Positions 16,211-25,541 of a stretch of DNA of 64,000 nucleotides are shown here, one piece after another. Positions within the stretch are counted from its first letter, which is position 1. Every line of letters begins with the position of its first letter. A program made the position numbers and the translations under genes. This DNA comes from a virus. The stretch spans positions 1 through 64,000 of IMG/VR virus record IMGVR_UViG_3300012984_000017; one strand, 5' to 3'. The notes under the pieces are model-generated. The model was not told the origin of the DNA. It ran no database searches and saw only the letters and a list, made by a program, of their open reading frames with translations.

Positions 16211-17116
16211 ATGGCCGTCTTCTCCGTCCAAAACGAAACCGGCACCGTGGCGCAACTCACGTTGCTGCCGTCGCCGTCGCCGGTCATCGCGCCCATTGAA
16301 GTCGGAGACACCGGGCTCTATGAAGGCGTCTTCAACAATCAAGATGGCTTCTCCAACGAGACGTTTCAGTCGTTGACGTTCACCGTCTGTCAGGTTCTCA
16401 GCGCGAGCGAATTTTCCGTCACAGCCCCGAACGCCAATATGGCCGATTGGCCTGCGAACGGCACGATCACGTGGCAGACCGGCGCGAACGTCGGCGAGCA
16501 GTCGCTCGTCATCGAGATCAACGCGGCCAACGCCTACGAGACCATCGACGAGTTTCGGCAGTATCACGATAGCCGGGGCAACTCCATCCCGGCTGTGACC
16601 GACACGGCCATCCAAGCCGCCATCGTGCAGAGCACCGACTACCTTGATCAGAAGTATCGGTTCGGCGGCGTCAAGCGTCTCCAGAGCATGGGCAGCGTGT
16701 TGCCCGGCGCGAACGCCTACTTCCTCGAAGGATGGCTTACGCCCTACGCGCTGATCTCCAGCCCGTTCCTCGTTTCCAGCACGACAAATCAGAGCACCGA
16801 GTTTCCGCGTCAGGGTCTCGTGGACCTCAACGGGAACACGGTCAACGGCATTCCGAGGGCGCTCAAAGCCGCGTGTTCGGAGCTTGCCATTCGCGTGCTC
16901 AACGGCGTCAATCTCCAGCCTGACTACGACCCGGCCCTCGTCGGCAATGGCGGCGTGGCCTCGTCTGTCACCAAGAAAGTCGGCCCTCTCGAAACCATCG
17001 TCTCCTACGATACGAAGTTCGGGCTCGGCTTCTTCGCTTCGTTCCCGCACGTGGACCGCATCCTCTCGAAGGCCGGACTGCTCAGTCAGGGCGGCAGCCG
17101 GACGGTCATCCGGTAA
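16211..17116 (+). CDS. Head-tail connector (DnaT-like/adaptor), 301 aa
   Basis: The middle region, about 105-220, reads NAYETIDEFRQYHDSRGN, then TAIQAAIVQSTDYLDQKY, then EFPRQGLVDLNG and GIPRALKAACSELAIRVL. This is the pattern of the DnaT-like family (PF20557 type) used by phages as a head-tail adaptor. The N-terminal 100 residues look like a beta domain not usual in short members. Position after the capsid genes and before the tail terminator fits a connector. Confidence 0.75.
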   Translation: MAVFSVQNETGTVAQLTLLPSPSPVIAPIEVGDTGLYEGVFNNQDGFSNETFQSLTFTVCQVLSASEFSVTAPNANMADWPANGTITWQTGANVGEQSLVIEINAANAYETIDEFRQYHDSRGNSIPAVTDTAIQAAIVQSTDYLDQKYRFGGVKRLQSMGSVLPGANAYFLEGWLTPYALISSPFLVSSTTNQSTEFPRQGLVDLNGNTVNGIPRALKAACSELAIRVLNGVNLQPDYDPALVGNGGVASSVTKKVGPLETIVSYDTKFGLGFFASFPHVDRILSKAGLLSQGGSRTVIR

Positions 17117-17158
17117 GCCCGAAGTTGCTAGTTGTTCGGCACCATAGGATCACATAGA

Positions 17159-17536
17159 ATGGCCACGAAATTTGACTATGATCAGGCGATTACGGACGCG
17201 GACGAACTTATCACTTTCTTTGGTATGGACGCCGTACTCCGTCGCGCAGGAAGTAGCCCCGAGGACCGCCCATGTCGGGTTGTCATCATCGAGTACATCC
17301 CGCGTGAGAAGCCTTCCGATCTCGCCAACCCGACCGACCGCAAGGTCATCATGTCGGCGAAAAACTCGGAAGTGCAACTGATGCCGCCTGACAACGAGCA
17401 GGATCAATTGGTGACGTTCGTTCAACCCCCAGCGGACCCGCCAGTGATCGACGAAATCTTGCCGATGACGTGCAAGCCGAAGAAGACTGCGCCCGCCGGG
17501 ATAACGGCACTCTGGGAATTTACGGTGCGTCAATGA
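17159..17536 (+). CDS. Probable head-closure/neck protein, 125 aa
   Basis: The start is ATG 17159 with AGGA upstream; the frame extends to 17132 but without a better site. The product looks beta-rich (CRVVIIEYIPRE, KVIMSAKNSEVQLMP, ALWEFTVRQ), like small neck proteins that sit between adaptor and tail terminator. The stop overlaps the next ATG. The call rests mainly on gene order. Confidence 0.6.
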   Translation: MATKFDYDQAITDADELITFFGMDAVLRRAGSSPEDRPCRVVIIEYIPREKPSDLANPTDRKVIMSAKNSEVQLMPPDNEQDQLVTFVQPPADPPVIDEILPMTCKPKKTAPAGITALWEFTVRQ

Positions 17537-18039
17537 CGGCAAAGGCGGATAGGCGAGCACTGATCTTGGCGAGGCTCTTCGAGATTTTGTCGAACCTCGA
17601 CGTTACGCTTACGGACGGGACCCATATCGCGGCTGGCAACATCGTGCACAATCGCGATGAGCTTCCGAAAGAGAAGGTTCCGGGTATCATCCTCTTGGAT
17701 GCCGACGAGGTCAAGGACCCACGCTTTCCCCAGATGTCGGGGCGAAGCGAACGCTCCGGACCCGGCATGATGAAGATGACACCGGAGATTTACGTCGTGC
17801 TCGACGTGCGCAAGCCGCAGAACACGAACGTAGGAGAAGATTTGAATTTGGCTCGTGCTGCGATCTTGAATTTGATCCTTCATGATCCGGACCTCGCGAC
17901 CTTCACCGGCTCCGCAGGGTCGATTGTTTTCGACGGTTGCTACACCGACTTGGCGCGCAATCGCCAGATGAAAGGGCAGATGGGTTTGTCGATCACGTTC
18001 GGCTATCCGTTTATACCCGATGAACTCGTGAATGCCTAA
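17533..18039 (+). CDS. Probable tail terminator/completion protein, 168 aa
   Basis: ATG 17533 overlaps the previous stop (ATGA). The protein has an alpha/beta pattern: a helix near 5-20 (RRALILARLFEILSN), a strand PEIYVVLDVRKP near 90, then a helix LNLARAAILNLILHDP. This resembles tail terminator proteins that cap the tail tube. It immediately precedes the tail tube gene, the standard order. Call from order and fold pattern. Confidence 0.6.
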   Translation: MTAKADRRALILARLFEILSNLDVTLTDGTHIAAGNIVHNRDELPKEKVPGIILLDADEVKDPRFPQMSGRSERSGPGMMKMTPEIYVVLDVRKPQNTNVGEDLNLARAAILNLILHDPDLATFTGSAGSIVFDGCYTDLARNRQMKGQMGLSITFGYPFIPDELVNA

Positions 18040-18050
18040 CGGAGAGAACC

Positions 18051-18620
18051 ATGCCCATTGGAAACGAACACATCCCCGGCTCCCTTGTTAGCCCGAACAT
18101 CGGCAACTATTACATCGGCAAGGGCATCGTCAGCATCAAGTTGCTCGGCGAGACCGCCTTCGTCGATTGCGGCAACGTCCCGCAGTTTGAGTTCTTGGCG
18201 AAGGTCACGCAACTCGACCACTTCTCCAGCCGGACCGGCGTGCGCGTGAAGGACTTCACCGCCGTCATCGAACTCGCTGGCACGCTCAACATGCAACTCG
18301 AAGAGATGACCGCGCGCAACATGGGCTTCGCGCTGCTCGGTCTTCCGACCGGCGGGCCGTCTCCGACCCCGGACGTGATCGACATCTTCTCCAACCCGGT
18401 CATTTACGGGGCGGTCAAGTTCGTCGGCACCAACGACATCGGCCCCATCTGGACCGTGGAGTTCCCGCTCGTCAAGCTGTCGCCCTCGAAGGCCCTCGGC
18501 CTGATCGCCAACACGTGGGGCGTCATCGAACTCGAAGGTGACGTTCTGTTCGACCAAGCGGCCGGAACCTTCGGCACGGCGACCGTCTCGCTGCCGAACT
18601 CGCCCTCGGTTGCCTTCTAA
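18051..18620 (+). CDS. Major tail (tube) protein
   Basis: The 189-residue product carries the tube-protein pattern GNVPQFEFLAKVTQLDHFSS followed by RTGVRVKDFTAVIELAGTLN, near residues 40-80. GGAGAG precedes the ATG. It is followed by chaperone and tape measure genes, fixing its identity. It would polymerise into the flexible tail tube; no sheath gene follows, supporting siphovirus morphology. Confidence 0.88.
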   Translation: MPIGNEHIPGSLVSPNIGNYYIGKGIVSIKLLGETAFVDCGNVPQFEFLAKVTQLDHFSSRTGVRVKDFTAVIELAGTLNMQLEEMTARNMGFALLGLPTGGPSPTPDVIDIFSNPVIYGAVKFVGTNDIGPIWTVEFPLVKLSPSKALGLIANTWGVIELEGDVLFDQAAGTFGTATVSLPNSPSVAF

Positions 18621-18626
18621 GCCTCT

Positions 18627-18656
18627 GGCCTGATTTCCCGCCCGGGAGATCAGGCC
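18627..18656 (+). terminator. Hairpin after the tail tube gene, possible terminator
   Basis: Outer arms GGCCTGAT and ATCAGGCC and inner arms TCCCG and CGGGA build a 13-bp interrupted stem. A T-rich stretch (TTATGGTTTTG) begins about eight bases later, so it may terminate weakly or protect the abundant tube mRNA. Confidence 0.5.
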
Positions 18657-18753
18657 CCGGCCTTATGGTTTTGTCCCCCGGGAACGTGAAATATCGTTTC
18701 GCGCCGTGAAAACTTATCACGGATAAACCCGCCCCCTGAAAAAGGATACCCCC

Positions 18754-19008
18754 ATGACCGACGCCCCCGAAATGTCCCCGGAAGATACCGCCCCGGAAAC
18801 CGCCCCCGCCGACGCTGGCGCGGGCGTCCAGAGCGAGCCGCAGGAAAAAGCATCGGAAGTCGCCCCGGAGAAGGACCCCGCTCCAGAGGCCCCGCAGGAC
18901 GCCCCCGAGGCCGCCGCAGAAGAGTTCGAAGACGAAGCCGCCGTCACCAATCCGAACGCCCTGCGCGGCGTCGCCGCCGGGCCGCCCCCGCACCCTCGGA
19001 CCGTCTGA
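18754..19008 (+). CDS. Acidic low-complexity protein, 84 aa
   Basis: Nearly all residues are Glu, Asp, Ala, Pro or Ser; the last 20 turn to a Pro/Gly-rich basic end. AAGGA lies nine bases before the ATG. Certainly disordered. It sits between tail tube and tail chaperone; acidic disordered proteins there could assist assembly. No family is recognised. Confidence 0.55.
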   Translation: MTDAPEMSPEDTAPETAPADAGAGVQSEPQEKASEVAPEKDPAPEAPQDAPEAAAEEFEDEAAVTNPNALRGVAAGPPPHPRTV

Positions 19009-19053
19009 TAAGCGTACCGCATCAGTCTCCCCCGCTGATACAAGGAAATGATC

Positions 19054-19521
19054 ATGAGCAAGAAGAAGCCCGGTCTCAACCTGACCGACCTCGCCCCGAT
19101 GTCCAAGGATATCCCGGTCGGGGATAGCTACCTCACCGTTCAAGGCATCAGTGCCAAGACCGGCCTCGAAATCATCAAGCGCTTCCCGAAGATTTTGGGC
19201 ATGGTCACCGGGGAGAAGTTTGACCTCGGCGCTTTCGTCACCGTCGCCCCCGACGCCGTCGCCGCGATCATCGCGGCAGCGGTCGGGCAACTCGGCGATA
19301 AGGAAGCCGAAGAGCGCGCGAGCGAGATCGGGTTCGAATACCAGATGGACCTTCTCGAAGCCGTGGGAGGTATGACCTTCACGAAAGGCTTCGCCCCTTT
19401 CGCCCAGAGGATTATGACCCTCGCCAACGCAGCAAACTCCGACCTCTCTTCAAAGGTGCCGGATATGAAATTGCAGCAAACATCGAGGCCCTCATCGCCG
19501 CCGGTCACCCCCCAGCCGTAG
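19054..19521 (+). CDS. Tail assembly chaperone (gpG-like)
   Basis: The 155-residue protein lies between tail tube and tape measure, where siphoviruses keep the chaperone pair. Core text: PVGDSYLTVQGISAKTGLEI, then KFDLGAFVTVAPDAVAAIIA. I prefer ATG 19054 to 19048 because AAGGA is then seven bases away. The last residues after about 135 are unusual (QQTSRPSSPPVTPQP) because the natural continuation is in the -1 frame. Confidence 0.75.
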   Translation: MSKKKPGLNLTDLAPMSKDIPVGDSYLTVQGISAKTGLEIIKRFPKILGMVTGEKFDLGAFVTVAPDAVAAIIAAAVGQLGDKEAEERASEIGFEYQMDLLEAVGGMTFTKGFAPFAQRIMTLANAANSDLSSKVPDMKLQQTSRPSSPPVTPQP

Positions 19522-19682
19522 TCTGGGGTTACACGCCGCGACAGATGGCGGCGTATACCTTCCTCGCTGAGAAGCGGGCGCTTCGAGATCGCTACTACAT
19601 GCTCGGCCTGCTCAATCTCGGTAGCAGCGGAGATGACAAGGCGCTCAAGAAACAGTTCGATACATGGGACAAGGAATTGTGA
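19455..19682 (+). CDS. -1 frame extension of the tail chaperone (gpGT-like)
   Basis: In the -1 frame relative to the 19054 gene an open segment encodes IAANIEALIAAGHPPAVVWG and then YTPRQMAAYTFLAEKRALRD to a stop at 19680. This is the usual T-domain content of phage tail chaperones made by ribosomal frameshifting. No independent start with binding site is seen. The slip probably occurs between about 19425 and 19455; TTCAAAG at 19449-19455 is a weak candidate. Start given is where the frame becomes distinctive. Confidence 0.65.
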   Translation, partial: GAGYEIAANIEALIAAGHPPAVVWGYTPRQMAAYTFLAEKRALRDRYYMLGLLNLGSSGDDKALKKQFDTWDKEL

Positions 19683-19685
19683 ACC

Positions 19686-20219
19686 GTGGTGGAGCTTTCA
19701 TTCCGCATCAACACCGAAGAGTTCAAGAAGGGGCTCAACGAGACTGCCGAGAAGTATAGCGCGGCGCTCAAGACTGCGGAGAACATGATCGCGTCCATGC
19801 TGAAACAACAGATTTCGGCGGACATCGCGGGCGCGGGCAACTTCGGGTCTCAGTACCTCAACAGCTTGAGCGTCACGGTCAGCGACCACACGATCACGAC
19901 CAAGATTGACGCGCCCGGCGCTGACATCTTCGAGAGCGGCGGCACCATCCACGGTAAGCCCCTCCTATGGCTTCCGATCAGCGGCACCGATGCAGTCGGC
20001 ATCGAGCCGAAGGATTACGGCGACAAACTGTTCTCTGTCAACCGGCACGCGGGCGGACCTCCGCTCTTGTTTGCCATCAAAGATCGCGCACCGAAATACT
20101 TCGGCGTCCCCAGCGTGAACATCCCGAAGAAATTCCACATCGCCGAGATCGAGAAGCGAGTGATGGCGGAATTTCCGGATATCTTGAACGCGCAGTTGAA
20201 GGGCGGCGGCAATGGCTGA
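19686..20219 (+). CDS. Minor tail protein candidate, 177 aa
   Basis: It begins with GTG three bases after the chaperone-extension stop and overlaps the tape measure ATG by 8 bases. Residues 1-60 are helical (EEFKKGLNETAEKYSAALKT). The remainder includes GTIHGKPLLWLPISGTDAVG and KYFGVPSVNIPKKFHIAEIE, resembling small tail proteins of the gpZ/HK97 gp10 type in layout. Identity is not certain; a tail role is well supported by order. Confidence 0.7.
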   Translation: MVELSFRINTEEFKKGLNETAEKYSAALKTAENMIASMLKQQISADIAGAGNFGSQYLNSLSVTVSDHTITTKIDAPGADIFESGGTIHGKPLLWLPISGTDAVGIEPKDYGDKLFSVNRHAGGPPLLFAIKDRAPKYFGVPSVNIPKKFHIAEIEKRVMAEFPDILNAQLKGGGNG

Positions 20220-22506
20220 GCTTGATCCACTTATCGCAGAAATCCTGCTCAAGGGCGACAGCGAGTTCATTTCGTCGATCAAGAAGATCGGCGAGGAAGG
20301 CGCTGAGAGCTTTGAGAAGCTCGCCTCGGCATTCGAGAAGGGCGCGACCTCGTTCGCGCTCGCTGGGCTGGCGCTCAAGGGTCTTGAACAAGTCATCTCC
20401 GGCGTCACCGCCGCGACGACCCAGTTCATTGAAGAGCAGACCGAACTCAGTCAGAAAACCATTCTGCTTTCGCAAGCGTTCGGCGTCACCGCCGGGCAGC
20501 TTCAAGAGCTTGAGGCCACGTTCGCGGCGGCGGGCGTCAAGGTCGATCAGTTCGAACGGTTCGCCAACCGACTGACGATCACCATCGCGCGTGAGTGGCC
20601 GCAGATCACCGAGAGCATCAAGACCTACGCGACTGAGAACGACGCGGCGACGCTGCGCGTCTCGACCGCTATCCAGCGCGTGCGTGAGGCGCAAACCGCC
20701 CTGAGCGAGAACTCGTCCGAGCGCTTCGCGCAGATGTCGCGCGACAGCAACGCGCTCGAAGCCGCGTACATCAAGCTGACCTTCGCCGCCCAGCACGCCG
20801 CGTCCGAACAACTCGGCGCGGCTCAGTCCGTGCGCGGCGCGGAGTTGGGCGTGCTGTCTGCCGTGCAGGCCCTCGCCACCGCCAAGGGCACGCCCCCTTC
20901 GGCCTCCGAAAAGGAAAGCCTCGCCATCGCTCAGGCTCAGCAAGCGGTCGATACCGCACGCAAGGCCGAGGCCGACGCTCGTCTGGCCCAGCAAGAAAAG
21001 GCCGCGCAGGCTTCACTCAAGCAGCGTCAGCTTGAACAGGACGTGGAGGACCTCGCACGTCGCGCCGCGAAAAACGCGCGTGAGGATGCCGAGCAGCGCA
21101 TCAAGGATCAGAACGCCGTCAAGGAAGCGGTCATCCAACGCGCCGAGGCTGAGCAGAAGGCCGAGAAGGTCGCGCTGTCCAATATCTCCAGTATCCGCGA
21201 TGCACTCGACGGCATCGCCAAGGGCAACAAGAGCGCGCAGGCCTCAATCGACCTGACCCAAGTCTCGGTCCAGAACTTGACCAAGGCGATCATCGCTCAG
21301 GCGGCCGAGACCTCCAAGGCGTCGGTTCCGACCGGCTACGAGGTTCTTCGCCAGTTGAGCAAGACGCTCGCGGCCGACACCGAGCACCTGATCACGACCG
21401 AGCAGAGGTTGGCTTTGGTCAACAGGCTCGCTGGCACCTCGATGCAGGCGCTCGGCGCGTCGGCGGCTGAAATCTTGCACGTGCTGGAGACCGGCGGCGA
21501 GAGCCTCCAGAAATTCAGCAACGCGGCGAAGGCGCTCGACACGAAAGAAGCTCAGCACGCCGTCGAAGCATTCCGAGGCGCGCTTGCGGAGTTGAACCTC
21601 ACGATCAGCATCTTGTCGCAGCGGTTCGCGATTGCTATCGCGCCCGCCTTCACGACTTTCTTGAAGGGCGTTCAACAGAGCATCGAGAGCAACACCGGAT
21701 TGCTTCACGGCTTCATCGAAGGTCTCGCGGCTCTCGGGACCGGGCTGTCTGCGACTGTCAAGGCATTGGCGGATACCGCGACGTGGTTCGCGAAGCTGTT
21801 CGGCGGCGGCGTCGTCGAGCAGGCCACGATCCTCAAGGGCATCATCATCGGCATTGGCGTTGCCATCACTGTCGCGACCGGCCCAATCGGCGTGATGGTT
21901 GTGGCCATCGGTCTCGTTATCACCGCTGTCGGCATTCTTCGTTCCAATTGGGAGCAGATCGTCGATATCGCGGGTAAGGCGTGGGAGAAGGTCAAGGACA
22001 ACGCGATCATCAAATTCCTGACCACCGTGGTCGAGATCATCGGGCAGATCATCAAGGGCCTCGCGGCGATTGACCGCGCGACCGCGATCAAGCTGCCGAG
22101 CAGCGGACAGACGAACACGCCCAGCGAAGGCGGCGATGTCAAGGGCCATGCGACCGGCGGTCCCATCGACGGCCCGGGCACGACCACGAGCGACAGCATT
22201 CTCGCGCGTCTGTCGCGCGGCGAGTTCGTTATCAAGGCGGCGGCGGTCCAACAGTACGGCACCGGGCTGTTCCATGCCTTGAACAACATGCAGCTTCCCG
22301 GCTTCGCGCAGGGCGGCGGCGTCGCTGCGCCGTCGCGCCTCACGGGCGGCCTGAGCAACGGGCCGACGAGCACGCTTAACCTGACAATCGGCGAGCGCAC
22401 CTTCAATGGCTTGCGTGGGCCGAAGAGCACGATTGACGACCTCGCCAACTATGCAGTCTCGCGCCAGACTTCGGCCGCAGGCTCCAAGCCTTCATGGGTA
22501 GGGTAA
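20212..22506 (+). CDS. Tail tape measure protein, 764 aa
   Basis: A long helical protein with coiled-coil stretches, about residues 140-330. It has a hydrophobic pair near 540-575 (GIIIGIGVAITVATG, then VMVVAIGLVITAVGILR) and the typical C-terminal text DSILARLSRGEFVIKAAAVQ, then YGTGLFHALN. It sits after the chaperones. At about 0.15 nm per residue, the family rule, the tail would be near 115 nm. It sets tail length and probably helps DNA passage. Confidence 0.92.
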   Translation: MAELDPLIAEILLKGDSEFISSIKKIGEEGAESFEKLASAFEKGATSFALAGLALKGLEQVISGVTAATTQFIEEQTELSQKTILLSQAFGVTAGQLQELEATFAAAGVKVDQFERFANRLTITIAREWPQITESIKTYATENDAATLRVSTAIQRVREAQTALSENSSERFAQMSRDSNALEAAYIKLTFAAQHAASEQLGAAQSVRGAELGVLSAVQALATAKGTPPSASEKESLAIAQAQQAVDTARKAEADARLAQQEKAAQASLKQRQLEQDVEDLARRAAKNAREDAEQRIKDQNAVKEAVIQRAEAEQKAEKVALSNISSIRDALDGIAKGNKSAQASIDLTQVSVQNLTKAIIAQAAETSKASVPTGYEVLRQLSKTLAADTEHLITTEQRLALVNRLAGTSMQALGASAAEILHVLETGGESLQKFSNAAKALDTKEAQHAVEAFRGALAELNLTISILSQRFAIAIAPAFTTFLKGVQQSIESNTGLLHGFIEGLAALGTGLSATVKALADTATWFAKLFGGGVVEQATILKGIIIGIGVAITVATGPIGVMVVAIGLVITAVGILRSNWEQIVDIAGKAWEKVKDNAIIKFLTTVVEIIGQIIKGLAAIDRATAIKLPSSGQTNTPSEGGDVKGHATGGPIDGPGTTTSDSILARLSRGEFVIKAAAVQQYGTGLFHALNNMQLPGFAQGGGVAAPSRLTGGLSNGPTSTLNLTIGERTFNGLRGPKSTIDDLANYAVSRQTSAAGSKPSWVG

Positions 22507-22507
22507 C

Positions 22508-22978
22508 ATGCCAGCGCAATTCCACAACATTCTCCCGGCCGACAGCGACACGTTGCTGACGATCTCCAGCTTTGGCAACCTGCTCTATCAGGCGCGCGGG
22601 TTGTCGCAGACCGCCGAAGTGATCGGCGCGGCGTCGCAATTGGAGCGCACGATCAACGGCACGCTCATCGATCTGTCGGCTCCGCAGTTCCGAAAGTATT
22701 CTACGAAGATCAGCGCACCGGACAACTCGACCGCCCCGCCGCTCGACAACGTTTGGCCCGGCATGCACATCACCGTCGAGTGCGCGCTCGTGTTCTGCTA
22801 CCTCACGTCCGGCGGCAATGGCCCGCATGGGCGCAACCCTGTCTCCGGCTCTCAGTACGTCGAGGGCGGCTATACGTTCTACCGGCCGGTTCTTGAGATG
22901 CGTGTCGTCACACACGAACAGCATTTCGACGAATGGAAGAACGTCATTGGCTGGACGCTTGACGCCGAGGAAATCTAA
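22508..22978 (+). CDS. Tail tip-region protein, 156 aa
   Basis: It starts one base after the tape measure stop and ends in TAATG with the next gene. Beta-rich content (VWPGMHITVECALVFCYLTS, YTFYRPVLEMRVVTHEQ) fits a small distal-tail or baseplate component. No family is recognised with confidence; the position between tape measure and large hub protein supports a tail tip role. Confidence 0.7.
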   Translation: MPAQFHNILPADSDTLLTISSFGNLLYQARGLSQTAEVIGAASQLERTINGTLIDLSAPQFRKYSTKISAPDNSTAPPLDNVWPGMHITVECALVFCYLTSGGNGPHGRNPVSGSQYVEGGYTFYRPVLEMRVVTHEQHFDEWKNVIGWTLDAEEI

Positions 22979-25530
22979 TGTCCAATCTCCCATTCACCTT
23001 CGCGTGGGTCCCTGAGAACGCGACGACGTTCAACCCGAGCACGATGAACGTGTTCGACGAGGACATCGTCTCGTTCGAATTGAAGCACGAGGAAGGTCAA
23101 GTCCCGTCGCTGGACATGGTCATCAGGAACCCGCGCATCGGCCTGCTCAATCCCGGCCGCAACGTGTGGGCATGGCTTGCGTGGGACAACAACGGCACCT
23201 TGGTCCCGCTCTTCTTCGGCATCCTCGTCGGCGTGCCGACGAACCTGTTCCGGGAGAAGGTCAGCATCCAACTCGTTGCGCGCTCGCCGCAGTTCATCGC
23301 GAACAAGCAACGGCTCGCCGAAACCATGAAGACCGCACCCTATTATGATCCGCTCTGGATCGACGCGACCAAGCGCGATGACCCGGACACGGTTCTTGAA
23401 GGCTGGTCGGCGCTTTGGCATATCGACCGCACGACGCTGGACATCACCGCGTCGGACGTGCTCAATGGCGAAGATGGCACTGTCGTATTCGACGTGCTGG
23501 ACGCGCTCTACGAAAGCGTCTCGCTCAATCTCGGACAACCGCCGCTGACGAACGTCCGCGTCGAGACCGGCGCGCACTGGACCCAGCGCTCGTCCGGGAC
23601 GTTCGAAGTCCCGACGCTCAACATGCAGAGCTATACGGGCGACAGCCTGCTCAGCGATTGGCCAAAGCCGGGCGCGAGCATCGGCGCGGGCTACAAATGT
23701 CAGTCGAGCTTCACGACCGATGTGTTCTTCGTCACGCAAACCCCGACCGCGTCGTATAGCTACTCGTGGACTAACACTGACCCGAACCCGGGCCAGTGTT
23801 CGAACTCGTCCGCGACGACCAACTCCAGCGGCCCGGCGCTCATGTCGCCGAACCCGATGACGGTTGCGCTCGCCGGGTATTTCCAGAGCGGGCTTTGCTT
23901 CCCGACTTCCGACCCGCCGCAGAATATCCCGATGACGTTGACGAGCAGCGGCATCGTTGTGCCGCTTTGGTCGGTCAGCATGGACATGACAATCCGCTTC
24001 GACGCCGAGCGCGACTTCACCGAGTTGCTCGCGTTCGATCTCATCGCGAATACCCAGTCGGTCCTCGCGGCTCCGACTGTCAGTCAGAACACCGAGTTGC
24101 TCTCCATCCAAGCCGTGGAAGTGGGGCAACCTCTTCTCGAAATCTCGGCGTGGACGAACTTCGCCGGACAAGCTGTCGGGCTGACCCAGATCATCACGCC
24201 GAACAACCCGACGACGCCGGGCGGTTTGGCTTTTCAGATTTGCGTGCAGGCCGGGACGGCGGGCTCGACCGAGCCGGTATTCAGCGACATCCCGGGCACC
24301 GTGACGATTGATGGCACCGTGCACTGGGCGAGCTTGGGCACGAGCTTGCCGACGATTGCCCCGCGCTGGTCGGCGGCATCGGCCATTCCGCTCGGGCAGA
24401 TCGTGCTCATGCAAAACCAAGTCTTCAACGACAACATCGGCGACTTCGAGCCCGTGCCGACGCAAGTCAGCTACTACATCTGCACGCAACAGGGTCGCAC
24501 GAATGATACCCACGAGATCATCACGTATACGCCTCCGGCGACGACGAACGTCGAAGCCCCTCCGGCTCCGCGCAAGGTCGCGCTGATCCGCGCGCCCGCG
24601 TTCTCGACGAGCGTCGGCTCGCACATCAGCGACGGGTCCGTGGTATGGACCGTGCTCGGCCCCAATCCTCCGGGCCTGTCTATTCCGGCTGGCGGCACCG
24701 CCGATGACGTTCGGGCGCGCTCGTTCTTTCCGACGCCCCGGGGCCTGCGCTCGATTGAGTACCTCATCAGCAAGGCGCGTGCTCGGCTGCGCTACCGCGC
24801 CCGGGCTGTTACGATTGGTTGGAGTTGCCCGTTCGAACAGGCGGTCGGTCTCTCGTGTCGCAAGAACGCGACGCTCAACGATCAGCGCTTGCCCGGCGGC
24901 ACCGCCACGGGCAAGATCATTTCGTATTCGCTCATCGCGGGCGGCGACGGAAAAATCATCGGCAAGGTCGAAATCGGCGTTGCGGTCGGCCTCGGGGATA
25001 ATGTTGCTCCGGTCGCGGGAACGCCGGAGTATTGCGTCGCCGACTACACCGGCAGCGACTATCAGCGCTATATCGGACAGATGGTCGCGCACGGCAGCAA
25101 CGATCTCACCTATTCGCTCCCGCTCTACAGCGCGTTCGACGACGGTCTCAGCTTCCCGCTCTCGTGGAGGCAGATCACGAACGGGTTCATTCAAACGGGC
25201 ACGGTCGCCGAACAGAAAGCGAAAATCCAGAGCAGTTTCGCCGTGCAAGTCCAGTTGCAGTATCTCCAATCGGTCGGTAGCTCCATCGGCGGCAACGGCA
25301 GCATTCAACAGTCGGGAGTGCCGCCGGATGTCGCGTGGACACTGGAGAAGGCCCAGCTTGCGCTCGTGAACCAAACGACCCCGGCGGTCATGGCGGCCAA
25401 TCCGATCTCGGCGACGGCTGTCTTGAAGCCGTGCGCGGGCAACGGGCCATTCAACGGTTCGTATTCGCTCGTCGTATCCACGATGCATCTGCCGCTCGGC
25501 ATCGATCTCGCGGCACCTTCAAACAACTAA
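22978..25530 (+). CDS. Large tail hub/baseplate protein, 850 aa
   Basis: The N-terminal 130 residues (FDEDIVSFELKHEEGQVPSL, then DMVIRNPRIGLLNPG) look like the beta domain of tail hub proteins that joins the tube. The middle is Thr/Asn/Gly-rich. A segment near 580-620 (RGLRSIEYLISKARARLRYR) resembles hub C-terminal domains. It is the largest protein in this window's tail section and follows the tape measure, as expected for the tail tip platform. No peptidase motif is recognised. Confidence 0.75.
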   Translation: MSNLPFTFAWVPENATTFNPSTMNVFDEDIVSFELKHEEGQVPSLDMVIRNPRIGLLNPGRNVWAWLAWDNNGTLVPLFFGILVGVPTNLFREKVSIQLVARSPQFIANKQRLAETMKTAPYYDPLWIDATKRDDPDTVLEGWSALWHIDRTTLDITASDVLNGEDGTVVFDVLDALYESVSLNLGQPPLTNVRVETGAHWTQRSSGTFEVPTLNMQSYTGDSLLSDWPKPGASIGAGYKCQSSFTTDVFFVTQTPTASYSYSWTNTDPNPGQCSNSSATTNSSGPALMSPNPMTVALAGYFQSGLCFPTSDPPQNIPMTLTSSGIVVPLWSVSMDMTIRFDAERDFTELLAFDLIANTQSVLAAPTVSQNTELLSIQAVEVGQPLLEISAWTNFAGQAVGLTQIITPNNPTTPGGLAFQICVQAGTAGSTEPVFSDIPGTVTIDGTVHWASLGTSLPTIAPRWSAASAIPLGQIVLMQNQVFNDNIGDFEPVPTQVSYYICTQQGRTNDTHEIITYTPPATTNVEAPPAPRKVALIRAPAFSTSVGSHISDGSVVWTVLGPNPPGLSIPAGGTADDVRARSFFPTPRGLRSIEYLISKARARLRYRARAVTIGWSCPFEQAVGLSCRKNATLNDQRLPGGTATGKIISYSLIAGGDGKIIGKVEIGVAVGLGDNVAPVAGTPEYCVADYTGSDYQRYIGQMVAHGSNDLTYSLPLYSAFDDGLSFPLSWRQITNGFIQTGTVAEQKAKIQSSFAVQVQLQYLQSVGSSIGGNGSIQQSGVPPDVAWTLEKAQLALVNQTTPAVMAANPISATAVLKPCAGNGPFNGSYSLVVSTMHLPLGIDLAAPSNN

Positions 25531-25541
25531 CGGAGAAGACC

